A stretch of 64,000 nt of DNA from an uncultured Burkholderiales bacterium (GCA_903886485.1 CAISMH010000020.1:1-64000); one strand, 5' to 3'. Counted from the first letter of the stretch, positions 36,422 through 46,685 are shown. Made by a program: numbers and translations. Notes: generated by a model not told the origin, from the sequence alone.

Positions 36422-37498
36422 TCAGGGCAACGGGATCAGAATTTTGAAATCTGTTCGCCCCGGCACACTGTCACACTCAATCAGGCCATGGTGCTGCTGC
36501 ACAAAAGTTTGCGCCAAATTCAGCCCAAGACCAGAGCCACCATCCCGTCCCGAGACCAAAGGAAAAAACAATCTGTCTTTGATCTCTTCAGGAATGCCGG
36601 GCCCGTTGTCTATCACATGCAATTCCAATGCCAACCGATAGCGTTGTTTGCCAAAAGTGACTTGTCGGCTGATGCGGCTGCGTAAAACAATCTCGGCATC
36701 CCCCTCGTTGACTCGCTCCACCAAAGCTTGGGCCGCGTTGTGCACGATGTTGAGCACGGTTTGAATGAGCTGTTCGCGGTCGCCGCGGAACTCGGGAATC
36801 GAGGTGTCATAGTCACGCACCACACGCAGCCCCTTGGGGAATTCAGCCAAGATCAGACTGCGCACCCGCTCACACACCTCGTGGATGTTCACATCGCCCA
36901 CCACATGTGGACGACGGTGCGGTGCCAGCAAGCGATCCACAAGGACTTGCAACCGGTCGGCTTCATGGATGATGACTTGGGTGTATTCAATCAAGTCGCG
37001 ACTCTCAACCTCCATTTGAAGCAATTGGGCGGCACCCCGAATGCCACCCAAGGGATTTTTGATTTCGTGGGCTAAGTTGCGAATCAGCTCTTTGTTGGCT
37101 TGGGCTTGGTCAATCAAGCGCTCTTCACGGTCTTGACGGGTTTGTTGCTCCAGCGGAAGCAACTCGACCAACACCTCGCCCATCACATCTGTGGGTGCCA
37201 CGATGACATGGACAGGCATCGGGTCTTGGAGGGGGCGGCGCAAGTGCGCGTCATAGCGCATGGCAGCAAACGCGTTGCTCTGCGCACCCTGCAAGGCGCT
37301 CTCCAAGGACTGCGTTTCGCTGAAGTAATTCGCCAGCGCGGAGCCCTCGATGGTGCGGCGCGACACCCCCATGACATCCTCCAATGCCGCATTGGCAAAG
37401 ACCACCACGCCATCCGTGCGCACCACGGCGACCAAGGTGGCGAGCAAGTCAAAGGCTTGTGCGTAGGTGGGCTGCATGGGGTTGGCCGACGTTGTCAT
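36422..37498 (-). CDS. ntrB: nitrogen regulation sensor kinase NtrB
   Basis: A 358-residue soluble histidine kinase. An N-terminal PAS domain (about residues 10-110; AFDLLATLVAVVRTDGVVVFANAALEDVMG) is followed by the H-box LIRNLAHEIKNPLGGIRGAAQLL (His near residue 144) and an HATPase domain (TVLNIVHNAAQALVERV; LHVIDNGPGIPEEIKDRLFFPLVSGRDGGSGLGLNLAQTF). It phosphorylates NtrC under nitrogen limitation and is switched to phosphatase by PII. Its ATG overlaps the preceding secreted-protein gene by four bases. Confidence 0.95.
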   Translation of the reverse strand: MTTSANPMQPTYAQAFDLLATLVAVVRTDGVVVFANAALEDVMGVSRRTIEGSALANYFSETQSLESALQGAQSNAFAAMRYDAHLRRPLQDPMPVHVIVAPTDVMGEVLVELLPLEQQTRQDREERLIDQAQANKELIRNLAHEIKNPLGGIRGAAQLLQMEVESRDLIEYTQVIIHEADRLQVLVDRLLAPHRRPHVVGDVNIHEVCERVRSLILAEFPKGLRVVRDYDTSIPEFRGDREQLIQTVLNIVHNAAQALVERVNEGDAEIVLRSRISRQVTFGKQRYRLALELHVIDNGPGIPEEIKDRLFFPLVSGRDGGSGLGLNLAQTFVQQHHGLIECDSVPGRTDFKILIPLP

Positions 37499-38025
37499 GG
37501 TTTAGCTCCAGTTTGAACAGGGGGGGACAAGCGCGACAACTCGCGCTGCAAGCCTGCCACATCAGCCTGCGCACGTTGCAAGGCAGCGCGCAGTTGTGCC
37601 ACGCGGTCTTGGTATTTTTGAGGCTGGCGAAACTCAGCCGCGCGTCGCTCAGGCTCGCCGTTGCGCCACTCATGCATCAGCTCTGCTTGCAGTTTTTGTG
37701 CTTTTTCTAACTCGGCTTGCAGCACAGTCTGTGCCTGTGCGTCACGTTGGCGTTGGTCTGCCACATCCACTTTGACCGATGCGTTGGCTGCACTTGCATT
37801 GGGCTGCACAGCCTGCGGTCCTTGCACACGTGTGCCCTCGATCACAGTCACGTTGCCACCGCTCAATGGTTTGCAGTTGAGGGCGGGGTCAGGTTGATTG
37901 GTGTACGCGTTGCCGCAACGAAAAATTCGCTGCGACTCAGACGACATGGCATTTGTAGACCCAAGCAGCAGATACACGCCGAACCAAGCGACAGCGCGAA
38001 CAAAACGAGAAGAAAGTAATTGCAT
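37495..38025 (-). CDS. small exported protein in the ntrBC operon (DUF4124-like)
   Basis: A 176-residue protein with an N-terminal signal peptide (FVRAVAWFGVYLLLGSTNAMS). A short motif IFRCGNAYTNQP...LNCKPLSGGNVTVIEG resembles the DUF4124 'YRCxxYTN' pattern with paired Cys, and a long coiled-coil-like C-terminal part follows (residues about 85-165, rich in Gln/Ala/Glu/Arg). A periplasmic location is inferred; function unknown. It ends with an ATGA overlap with ntrB, so it is translated together with the nitrogen-sensing pair. Confidence 0.78.
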   Translation of the reverse strand: MQLLSSRFVRAVAWFGVYLLLGSTNAMSSESQRIFRCGNAYTNQPDPALNCKPLSGGNVTVIEGTRVQGPQAVQPNASAANASVKVDVADQRQRDAQAQTVLQAELEKAQKLQAELMHEWRNGEPERRAAEFRQPQKYQDRVAQLRAALQRAQADVAGLQRELSRLSPPVQTGAKP

Positions 38026-38046
38026 GAATCAATGGACATCCAAATG

Positions 38047-38074
38047 AAAAAGGACGGCTCGCGCCGTCCTTTTA
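38047..38074 (-). terminator. rho-independent terminator after glnA
   Basis: A perfect 11-base stem (AAAAGGACGGC and GCCGTCCTTTT) with a four-base loop, ending in a T-run on the minus strand. It lies between the glnA stop and the small gene of the ntrBC group, and should separate the glnA transcript from ntrBC, allowing only partial read-through. Confidence 0.88.
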
Positions 38075-38096
38075 TTGCACATCGCGTTGCAACGAA

Positions 38097-39512
<1,416 letters not shown>

Positions 39513-39566
39513 CAAGTTCTCCTGCTAGGGTAGGTTGGGTTTAAAAAGTGTTTCAAGGTTAGAGGA

Positions 39567-39582
39567 TGCAGTTTCTGTGCCA
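39567..39582 (-). promoter_or_regulatory. sigma-54 promoter of glnA
   Basis: On the minus strand the sequence TGGCACAGAAACTGCA has the invariant GG and GC of the -24/-12 promoter separated by exactly ten bases (consensus TGGCAC-N5-TTGCA, one mismatch). Transcription would begin near 39556, giving a leader of about 43 bases to the glnA ATG. NtrC, encoded nearby, carries the GAFTGA loop needed to activate it. Confidence 0.85.
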
Positions 39583-39705
39583 GCATGTGCCACGCAGAGC
39601 GCTTCATCAACTTCATCGTCAAGGCGGGTATTTTGCCTTGAGATTGAAGCAAATTGGCTCCAACTGAAGATTCAAAGCAGCAAATACAGCAAAACCAGAC
39701 GACCT

Positions 39706-39731
39706 ATTTTGGTGCAATTTTGCACCAAAAT
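39706..39731. promoter_or_regulatory. 26-base perfect palindrome upstream of glnA, candidate NtrC site
   Basis: Arms ATTTTGGTGCAA and TTGCACCAAAAT flank a two-base centre. The half TTGGTGCAA is identical to half-sites of NtrC boxes upstream of enteric glnA, and the site lies about 125-175 bases upstream of the predicted sigma-54 start, a normal enhancer position. However, the order of half-sites (GGTGC then GCACC) is inverted relative to the usual GCAC-N7-GTGC box, so two overlapping sites or another regulator are possible. It begins ten bases beyond the stop of the CinA-like gene. Confidence 0.6.
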
Positions 39732-39740
39732 GAATCGCAT

Positions 39741-40595
39741 TTACTGACGCACCAATTCAGGGCCAAACTTCAAGCCAAAGGGCTGCAACCCTGCCAGCAT
39801 GGCGGGATAAGCCAGCGCCACTTTGTCTGGCTCACCTTTGACCCCAAGTTCGATGTGACGACCATGCTCTGGGTGATCCACGCTCGGCAAGCTAAATACC
39901 TTCACACCTGAGAAGTCTCGCTCCAAGGCCTCCATCAACGGCGTGAGGGTGGCCTCCATCGAGCCGTAGATGACGATGGACTTTTCAATCCACGCTGCGT
40001 GCTGAAAGAGGTGCGGGTAGTAGGAGTCGAGTACCCATTCCATCATGGGCCACGCCATCACAGGAAAACCGGGCACAAAATGCACCGCACCTCCACCTGA
40101 GCCATGGCAGGTGAAGCCAGGGATCTTGTTGTACGGGTTAGGGATGATGTGCGCGCCCACGGGAAACACGCCCATGTTGAGTCGGTGCACATTGTCATGA
40201 CGGTCTGGCTCGTAAGGCACGCCCTGCTCTTTGGCAGTGTCTTGCATGCGCTCACGAATCAAGGCTTCTGCCTCGCGATGCAAAACAATGTCTAGCCCCA
40301 AGGCCTTGCCTGCGCATTGACGGGTATGGTCATCAGGCGTTGCCCCGATACCTCCGCATGAAAACACAATGCTGTTGCTTTCAAATGCACGGGCCAATGT
40401 GCGTGTGATGCGTTCTGGCGAATCGCCCACATAGTCGGCCCAATCGAGGGACAGGCCGCGTGCATTGAGCAATTCAATGGCTTTGGGCATGTGCTTGTCA
40501 GCACGTTTTCCTGAGAGGATTTCGTCACCAACAATGATGAGGCCAAACTCTGGCCGAGTTTCATGGATGTGGGGGTTGTGGAGGGTGTGTGTCAT
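39741..40595 (-). CDS. CinA-like molybdopterin-binding-domain protein
   Basis: A 284-residue protein with the MoaB/Mog-type domain of competence/damage-inducible protein A: FGLIIVGDEILSGKRADKH, DWADYVGDSPERI, and VFSCGGIGATPDDHTRQ, with HFVPGFPVMAWPMM downstream. It lacks the C-terminal nicotinamide-nucleotide amidase domain of full CinA, as do many short homologues. Biochemical role uncertain (possibly ADP-ribose pyrophosphatase-like). Its N-terminus overlaps the EI24 gene by 35 bases on the same strand. Confidence 0.85.
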   Translation of the reverse strand: MTHTLHNPHIHETRPEFGLIIVGDEILSGKRADKHMPKAIELLNARGLSLDWADYVGDSPERITRTLARAFESNSIVFSCGGIGATPDDHTRQCAGKALGLDIVLHREAEALIRERMQDTAKEQGVPYEPDRHDNVHRLNMGVFPVGAHIIPNPYNKIPGFTCHGSGGGAVHFVPGFPVMAWPMMEWVLDSYYPHLFQHAAWIEKSIVIYGSMEATLTPLMEALERDFSGVKVFSLPSVDHPEHGRHIELGVKGEPDKVALAYPAMLAGLQPFGLKFGPELVRQ

Positions 40596-41442
40596 CCGCC
40601 AATACTACCGTGGGCAGGGGCACAGAAGCCCCCATCACCACAGTGTCCGACTCCGTCCTCAGGGCTTCCAACGCTCCCAAGCTGTAATGCGTGAACCACA
40701 GCGATGTAAAGGCAAACACCAAGGCATAGATCCAAATCGCCAAGGGGATCAGCACCAAAAACGCGGCAACAAACAAGGCCCCAGAAGCCCATACCAAGCT
40801 GGGTAAAGCCCCCAAATACCCAGTCAATACCCCGATCAGCAGCAACCAAGCGCGGTGCTTGCGACCAATCGCCAAACGTTCTTCACGGCTGGCATGCTGA
40901 ACCAGCGCGTCGTACACCATCACGCGGTAACTGAGCCAGCCCCAGATGAGTGGCGGCACGATGAACATCAAGGGCGGCACGGCCCACAGCGGCAATGAAA
41001 TGACCATTGCCAACATCGCCGCGAGGGTGGAACTGATCGTCCACACCAAGCTGGTCACGGTGCTTCCCCCGTGTTTGAGTGCCAAGTGTGCAAAGCGGCG
41101 ATGAACCACCAAGTCCACCAAGGCGGGGGTCATCATCAAAGACACGGCCAACAACGAGATCACCACCAACACCGGTGTGATGGCAAAGATCACCACCAGT
41201 TGCACCATGACGGCTTGCAAGTCAGCTGCGCCTTGGGCCTGAAGCCAATCCATCATGCTTTGCAACACTTGCCAAGAGGTGAGCATGTCGCGCAGCCAGT
41301 CCTGAGTGGGCGTCCAATAGAAGTACCCCCAACTCACCGACAGCAAAAGCAACATGGCCAAAGGCAGCAGGGAGAGGACCATCACGCGAGGCATCAAGCA
41401 ATAAGCCAGTGCTCGCCAAAAGGAGTCTAAAAACAAACGCAT
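40561..41442 (-). CDS. EI24-domain (CysZ-like) membrane protein
   Basis: A 293-residue protein with several hydrophobic segments (VMVLSLLPLAMLLLLSVSWGYF, LVVIFAITPVLVVISLLAVSL, LAAMLAMVISLPLWAVPPLMFIVPPLIWGWL, a C-terminal LFVAAFLVLIPLAIWIYALVFA). The start LFLDSFWRALAYCLMPRV and LAIGRKHRAWLLLIGVLTGYLGALPSL fit the EI24/CysZ family; CysZ proteins move sulfate, but this role is not established here. The start is the ATG of MRLFLDSFW with AGGAG upstream. It precedes the CinA-like gene with a 35-base overlap. Confidence 0.85.
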   Translation of the reverse strand: MRLFLDSFWRALAYCLMPRVMVLSLLPLAMLLLLSVSWGYFYWTPTQDWLRDMLTSWQVLQSMMDWLQAQGAADLQAVMVQLVVIFAITPVLVVISLLAVSLMMTPALVDLVVHRRFAHLALKHGGSTVTSLVWTISSTLAAMLAMVISLPLWAVPPLMFIVPPLIWGWLSYRVMVYDALVQHASREERLAIGRKHRAWLLLIGVLTGYLGALPSLVWASGALFVAAFLVLIPLAIWIYALVFAFTSLWFTHYSLGALEALRTESDTVVMGASVPLPTVVLADDTHPPQPPHP

Positions 41443-41464
41443 GCCAAAAGCATACCCCAGCCTG

Positions 41465-42478
41465 TCAACCAGTGCGGGACGCCCCAAAGGCCTGCCAAAG
41501 ACGCTGAAGACCTAGCCGCTGCTGAGCCCAAAATCCGTCTCCGTAATCCACGCCCTCTTCCACTTGGTCACGGATCCCCGTGGGTTCAAACCGCAGGTCA
41601 AAGTTAGCCGTGCCAAACAGCACGTCCCACCAAGGCAAGAGCACGCCAAAGTTGTGCCCCCCCAGCGTGGTCGGCCTGCGAGGCGACTCGCCTGCAACGC
41701 CCGCCTGTTGGGGTGGCGATGACTCATGGCCTAAACCAATGGCGTGGTGCAAACGGTGAAAGCGCGGACTGACCCACACACGCTCACCCCACGTGCCAAA
41801 GCTCACACGCAGATTGGCGTGTTGAAAATTTTCAAACAGCTGCGTGAGTGCCACCACCGCCACAAATTGTGTTGGCGCGATGCCAATGAGTTGCGCGACA
41901 AACACCCAGATGACCGCGCCGATCAAATCGTCCAACAAATGGTTGCGGTTGTCTGTCCACTGCGTCATCTGACGCTGCGAATGGTGAACCGCGTGCAAAG
42001 CCCACCACCAACGCCATTCGTGTTGGGCGCGATGCAACCAGTAATTGACAAAATCAAACACCACGAGGTACATCACAAAGCTGATGACCGGTCCATCTGT
42101 GACGCTGGGCCAGAGGTCTTCCAAATGAAAAGTACCTATCCCGTGCACACGCAACTCACCCATCAAGCTGTCAAGCACCGGCTCTACCAACAAAAACAAG
42201 ACCACACGGAATAGACCCAAACGGTGAATCAGGGTGTAAATCACATCGGTGCGAATCGCGCGCGTGTTGGTGACCGCCTCCACAGGACGCCAGCGTTGCA
42301 AAGGCCCAATGACACCCAGCATGATGACGATTTGAATCAAGCCCACCAGCAACCACCCCGTGCCATCGAACACATCTTCCAATCGGTTACCCAGCCCCAA
42401 CGCAAAAGCGATGGGCTGCATCACGCCTTCATACAAAGCCGCTTGCGTATTGGAAAAAAGGTCGATCAACGTATCCAT
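41465..42478 (-). CDS. sterol desaturase / fatty acid hydroxylase family protein
   Basis: A 337-residue membrane di-iron oxygenase. The histidine clusters typical of the superfamily are present: HRAQHEWRWWW, HAVHHSQRQM and HRLHHAIG, together with several hydrophobic helices and VFDFVNYWLHRAQHE. These enzymes hydroxylate or desaturate lipids in the inner membrane; the substrate is unknown. The ATG at 42478 (MDTLIDLF) is used; a longer frame overlaps the upstream deacetylase by more than 40 bases, this one by 13. Confidence 0.88.
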   Translation of the reverse strand: MDTLIDLFSNTQAALYEGVMQPIAFALGLGNRLEDVFDGTGWLLVGLIQIVIMLGVIGPLQRWRPVEAVTNTRAIRTDVIYTLIHRLGLFRVVLFLLVEPVLDSLMGELRVHGIGTFHLEDLWPSVTDGPVISFVMYLVVFDFVNYWLHRAQHEWRWWWALHAVHHSQRQMTQWTDNRNHLLDDLIGAVIWVFVAQLIGIAPTQFVAVVALTQLFENFQHANLRVSFGTWGERVWVSPRFHRLHHAIGLGHESSPPQQAGVAGESPRRPTTLGGHNFGVLLPWWDVLFGTANFDLRFEPTGIRDQVEEGVDYGDGFWAQQRLGLQRLWQAFGASRTG

Positions 42479-43281
42479 GTTTTGAATTGTGGATGCTCTT
42501 TGAGTGTGGCAAAACAAAACCCTTTGGCTTTGAGGCCTTCAATCAAAGGCTCCAACACCGCTGGTGCCCAAGGGTCTTGACGCGACCAGATGCCCAAGTG
42601 CGCCATCAAAATATCACCCGCTCGAAGACGGTTCAACGCACGCTGCAGCAACACGGCGTTGGGGTATTGGTCGCTGGGCAGTTCATCGCCTAAAAAACCT
42701 GCATCAGCCCATGCAACATGCATAAACCCGCATTGCTTGGCCGCATGCAGCAACGAAGGCGATGTTTTGCCGCCCGGCGCGCGAAACAAGGGCAAAGGTT
42801 TGACCCCGGTGATTTGCTCTAGGCGCGTGTTCGCAAGTTGCAATTGGTCGCAATAACGCTGGCTGGTCCACACCTCTGTTTGGCCTTTGCTCGGACCGGC
42901 GGTTGGGCGCATTTGCCAGCTGCCGCGCGGCAGGTCTGAGCGCCAATAAACATGGTCAAACGTGTGTGACGCAAAGGCATGGCCTTCTGCACCACGGGCT
43001 TTCCACCAAGGCGCCCAATGCTCCCCCAGTGAGCCATCGCCTTCTTTGGTCGGCTCATTCGCGGCAAAGAAAGTGACCTTCACCTGCTGACGGTTCAACA
43101 CCTCTGCAACCAACGGTGCGACGCCCATGTGACCCGTATCAAAGGTGAGGTACAGCGGCTTGCTGCATGGCGTGATCGCGTGTGCCGCAAACGCACAGCT
43201 GGCCAAAGCGCCCACCACCCAAGCCTGCCAGCCCAAAACGCGTTTGGGGATTGGTGCAAGTTGGCGTCGCGTTTGGTTCAT
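42466..43281 (-). CDS. exported polysaccharide deacetylase family protein
   Basis: A 271-residue NodB-fold protein with a signal peptide (GWQAWVVGALASCAFAAHA). Motif 1 reads LYLTFDTGHMG instead of the usual TFDDG, so the second metal-site Asp is replaced by Thr. Motif 2 is SHTFDH and motif 3 LFRAPGGKTSPS. A later ILMAHLG supplies the C-terminal His. It may remove acyl groups from cell-surface glycans, but the altered motif 1 makes activity uncertain. Its ATG lies two bases after the stop of the beta-propeller gene, so the pair is coupled. Confidence 0.82.
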   Translation of the reverse strand: MNQTRRQLAPIPKRVLGWQAWVVGALASCAFAAHAITPCSKPLYLTFDTGHMGVAPLVAEVLNRQQVKVTFFAANEPTKEGDGSLGEHWAPWWKARGAEGHAFASHTFDHVYWRSDLPRGSWQMRPTAGPSKGQTEVWTSQRYCDQLQLANTRLEQITGVKPLPLFRAPGGKTSPSLLHAAKQCGFMHVAWADAGFLGDELPSDQYPNAVLLQRALNRLRAGDILMAHLGIWSRQDPWAPAVLEPLIEGLKAKGFCFATLKEHPQFKTWIR

Positions 43282-43283
43282 GT

Positions 43284-44264
43284 TCAGTAACGCTTGGCGT
43301 GATCCAAGGTCCAAATGCCATGCGGCGATTTACCGACTTTGACTTGGCGCACCAGCTGACCCGTGGCCATATCAATCACGCTGACCTTTTTGATCCAACG
43401 CGATGAGACCAACAGCAATTTGCCATCCGCCGTCACCTCCATGCAGTCTGGACCGCCGGGTGCATTGAACTGCGCCACAGACTCCAGCTTGGTGTAGTCG
43501 ATCTTGTTGATCGTGTTCGCCACGCGGTTTCCCACAAATACATGGCGGCCATCGCCCACGGCACGGAAGGCATGCGCGCCCTCACCCGTTGGGATATTTT
43601 TCACGAGCTTGGCTTGCGCGCCTGTGACGTCATACACCTCCACATGGTCGCCACCGGTCAACCCCACCAGCAGGTGTTTGTCATCGGGCGTACCAAACAC
43701 ATCGGCAGGCATGGCCCCTGTTTTGATGCGCCATTTCAAGGTTTGCGTGGCCAAGTCCACCGCCACCAACTCGTCGCTATCTTGCATCGAGGCGTATGCG
43801 GTCGTGCTTTTGCTATCGATCCAAATGTGGCTGGGTGTTTTGCTCGAGGGAATGCGTTTGACCAAAGTGAGGTCTTTGCCATCCCAACGGTAAATATCGA
43901 TGTGGTTCAAGCGGTTGGCAACCGTGACAAACCATTTCATGTCGGGTGAAAAACGCAGCTGGTAAGGGTCGATCGTGCCGCGGACCACGCGCTGCACTTC
44001 GGCTGTGCGGGGGTCAATGAACGTGAGTGAATCGCCACCCGCGTTGGCCACGATGACGGATTTCTCATCGGGCGTGAGGTAAATGTGGTGCGGTTCTTTG
44101 CCCGTGGGGATGCGACGAACTTCTTTCCACGTGACGGGGTCAATCACACTGACGTTCGCGTCTAAAGAGTTGAGCACAAAAATGGGACTGGCCGCTTCAA
44201 CAGCGGGAGCTGCCAAAAGCAGCGCGCCAGCCAAAGCCAGCGTCAAACGTTGAATCAAAAACAC
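43284..44264 (-). CDS. exported YVTN/YncE-type beta-propeller protein
   Basis: About 326 residues with a signal peptide (RLTLALAGALLLAAPAVEA) and seven-bladed propeller repeats, for example IFVLNSLDANVSVIDPVTWKEVRRIPTGKEPHHIYLTPDEK and VIVANAGGDSLTFIDPRT, ending VSVIDMATGQLVRQVKVGKSPHGIWTL. Likely periplasmic; ligand unknown. The frame opens with GTG at 44273, but the GTG at 44264 has AAGGTG six bases upstream and is preferred. It lies directly ahead of the deacetylase. Confidence 0.82.
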   Translation of the reverse strand: MFLIQRLTLALAGALLLAAPAVEAASPIFVLNSLDANVSVIDPVTWKEVRRIPTGKEPHHIYLTPDEKSVIVANAGGDSLTFIDPRTAEVQRVVRGTIDPYQLRFSPDMKWFVTVANRLNHIDIYRWDGKDLTLVKRIPSSKTPSHIWIDSKSTTAYASMQDSDELVAVDLATQTLKWRIKTGAMPADVFGTPDDKHLLVGLTGGDHVEVYDVTGAQAKLVKNIPTGEGAHAFRAVGDGRHVFVGNRVANTINKIDYTKLESVAQFNAPGGPDCMEVTADGKLLLVSSRWIKKVSVIDMATGQLVRQVKVGKSPHGIWTLDHAKRY

Positions 44265-44387
44265 TAAAAACACCTTGAAAAATCTGCCTCTAGTGTAACG
44301 ATCGAGGTCTTACCCACACGTAAGCTGGGCTTCGCATGCGTTGAATCTGATTGATGCAGCACAAACAAGCCCCAAAGAGTGCTGAAG

Positions 44388-45131
44388 CTAATCGTTTGTC
44401 GCGAGCAGCTTCAATTCCTCAGGGCTGATCCAACGCCATTCACCGGGCCCCAGCTCCGCGGGCAAAGCCATGGCCCCAATTTGCGACCGGTGAAGGTCCA
44501 CCACTTTGTTGCCCACCGCAGCCAGCATGCGCTTGACTTGGTGGTACTTGCCCTCGGTCAAGGTCAAGCGCAAATGGTGCTCGGCCAAAGCCACGCACGC
44601 AGCCGCCTTCACAGGCTTGGGCGAATCGTCCAACACCACCCCATCCAGCAAGCGTTGCACTTGTTTGTCGTCGAGCGGGGCCTCCGTGGTCACCTCGTAC
44701 ACCTTGGGCACGTGGTGACGGGGTGAACTCATGCGGTGAATCAAGGGGCCATCGTCGGTCAGCACCAACATGCCCGTGGTGTCTTGGTCCAAGCGACCCA
44801 CCGCTTGCACACCTTGCACCGCGCTTTTTTGCGGGCGTTGGCGTAATGCAGGTGGCAACAAGGTGTACAGACTGGGCCATGCCGAAGGCTTGTGCGAGCA
44901 CTCATAGCCCGCGGGCTTGTGCAGCAGCACATAGGCTTTGACGTGATAGGGCCACAACACGCCTTGTACCGAATAGGACAGGCCTTCGTACACATCCACG
45001 TCTTGCAGGGCATCATCGCAAGTGACCAAACCTTCGCCCACATCGACCTGCACAAAACCTTGTTGAATCAAGCCCGCGCAAATGCGCCGCGTGCCAAAGC
45101 CTTGAGAGTACAAAATATCTTGTAATTGCAT
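44388..45131 (-). CDS. rsuA: 16S rRNA pseudouridine synthase (RsuA family)
   Basis: A 247-residue RsuA/RluE family enzyme. A short N-terminal S4-like RNA-binding part (LYSQGFGTRRICAGLIQQGFVQVDVGE) precedes the catalytic domain with the Asp motif AVGRLDQDTTGMLVLTDDG; KVYEVTTEAPL and EGKYHQVKRMLAAVGNKVVDLHR are the usual downstream signatures. RsuA modifies U516 of 16S rRNA; related enzymes modify 23S rRNA, so the target is inferred. Start at MQLQDILYSQ. Confidence 0.85.
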   Translation of the reverse strand: MQLQDILYSQGFGTRRICAGLIQQGFVQVDVGEGLVTCDDALQDVDVYEGLSYSVQGVLWPYHVKAYVLLHKPAGYECSHKPSAWPSLYTLLPPALRQRPQKSAVQGVQAVGRLDQDTTGMLVLTDDGPLIHRMSSPRHHVPKVYEVTTEAPLDDKQVQRLLDGVVLDDSPKPVKAAACVALAEHHLRLTLTEGKYHQVKRMLAAVGNKVVDLHRSQIGAMALPAELGPGEWRWISPEELKLLATND

Positions 45132-45157
45132 AGGCCAATCGTAAACGGAACCCCACC

Positions 45158-46024
45158 ATGAAACCCAGCTCACACTATTTGCAATGCCACGGCTTCAACA
45201 TCCACTTCACCGCTTGGGGTGACGCGTCGCAGCCTGTGGTCATCGCGTGGCATGGCCTCGCACGCACCGGCCGCGACTTTGACGCCTTGGCCGAACAACT
45301 CGCCCCCCATTACCGCGTGATTTGCCCCGACACGATTGGTCGCGGCCTGAGTCAATGGAGCAGTGCTCCTCAAGACGACTACAGCTTTGCCACCTATGCA
45401 CGCATCACCTTGGACTTGATGGATGCACTACAGATCGAAAAGGCCCACTGGATTGGCACATCGATGGGCGGCGCCTTGGGACTGGTCTGTGCCGCTGGCT
45501 TGGAACTGCCCGCCCTTCAAGGCCGCATCCGCAGTTTGGTGCTCAACGACATCGCCCCCGAAATTTCAGCCACCGCAGTGGAGCGCATCAAGGCCTATGC
45601 CGGTCAGCCCCCCGTCTTTGACACCGTGCCCGAACTTGAGGCCTTCTTTCGCCAAGCCTATGCACCGTTTGGCTTTCACACGGATGCGCAGTGGACGCAC
45701 TTGACCGAAACCTCCACCCGCCGTCTGCCTGATGGCCGTGTGACGCCGCATTACGACCCCCACATCACGCAACAGTTTTTTCGTGCAGAGCCCGAGTACC
45801 CCATGTGGAACGCCTACGACGCACTCACCATCCCCGTCATGGTGATGCGTGGTGCGAACTCGGATTTGATTTCAACGGACACCATCCACGCCATGCGCAC
45901 ACGCGGCCCCGGCGCCAAAGGCTGGCTGCAAACGCAAGAGATTGAAGGTTGTGGCCATGCACCGGCCTTGAACGTGCCTGCGCAATGGCAGTTGGTGATG
46001 GACTTTTTAAAGTCGGCGGCCTGA
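45158..46024 (+). CDS. alpha/beta hydrolase
   Basis: A 288-residue soluble alpha/beta hydrolase. Visible are the oxyanion region VVIAWHGLARTGRDFD, the nucleophile elbow IGTSMGGALGL (Ser near residue 107), a candidate acid in VMRGANSDLIS and the His in EGCGHAPAL. No signal peptide. The substrate cannot be predicted. It is divergent from the rsuA gene and convergent with the GST gene. Confidence 0.85.
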   Translation: MKPSSHYLQCHGFNIHFTAWGDASQPVVIAWHGLARTGRDFDALAEQLAPHYRVICPDTIGRGLSQWSSAPQDDYSFATYARITLDLMDALQIEKAHWIGTSMGGALGLVCAAGLELPALQGRIRSLVLNDIAPEISATAVERIKAYAGQPPVFDTVPELEAFFRQAYAPFGFHTDAQWTHLTETSTRRLPDGRVTPHYDPHITQQFFRAEPEYPMWNAYDALTIPVMVMRGANSDLISTDTIHAMRTRGPGAKGWLQTQEIEGCGHAPALNVPAQWQLVMDFLKSAA

Positions 46025-46046
46025 GCAGCGCCGTGACGCACACGGC

Positions 46047-46670
46047 TCAGGCCTGTGGGGCCACCCACAAGGGGTGCTTGTGCATCACCGCCACAAACGC
46101 CTCTGAGCCCTCAAAGGCGGTCAGCCACTGCGCCAACTGTGGCCAAGGCTGCGCCTCAAACCATGCACGATCTGTGCGGGCAAATTGGCGCACAAACGGT
46201 GCCACGCACGCGTCCAGCAACCCCCACTGACTGCCGGACAAATACGCACACGCCTGCAAACGCTGCTCCCACTGCATCAACACCGCCGCAGCTTGCGCAC
46301 GGTGTGACACACCCTCCACCAAACCAAACCGTTGCGGGTATTTGTAGCGGTCTAAATGCGTTTTGAATTCGCCGTCATTCAGTGCGATGCCTGCATGGGT
46401 GAATGCCCACGCTTGGGGTGAGCTAGGCAACCATGCTTGCGGGTCTTGGCGCTGCAAAGCCCACAGCATGATGTCAAGACTTTCCTCCAAAACATCGCCT
46501 GTGGACAAGCACAGCACCGGCACCGTCCCCTTGGGTGAGAGCGCCAGCATGTCGGCGGGCTTGGCTTTCAACGCCACTTCGCGATGCTCGTAGTCCACGC
46601 CGCTGGCAAGCAAGGCCAATCGTGCGCGCATGGCGTACGGACAACGGCGAAACGAATAAAGAACAGCCAT
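46047..46670 (-). CDS. glutathione S-transferase family protein
   Basis: A 207-residue GST. The thioredoxin-like N-terminal domain (LYSFRRCPYAMRARLALLASGVDYEHREVAL) has a Cys-Pro redox/GSH site, and the cis-Pro and glutathione-binding region appears as SPKGTVPVLCLSTGDVLEESLDIMLW; the rest is the helical C-terminal domain. The actual ATG is at 46670; the two codons before it are TTG. It ends 22 bases from the convergent hydrolase. Substrate unknown. Confidence 0.88.
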   Translation of the reverse strand: MAVLYSFRRCPYAMRARLALLASGVDYEHREVALKAKPADMLALSPKGTVPVLCLSTGDVLEESLDIMLWALQRQDPQAWLPSSPQAWAFTHAGIALNDGEFKTHLDRYKYPQRFGLVEGVSHRAQAAAVLMQWEQRLQACAYLSGSQWGLLDACVAPFVRQFARTDRAWFEAQPWPQLAQWLTAFEGSEAFVAVMHKHPLWVAPQA

Positions 46671-46685
46671 CAACAAAACCCGACA

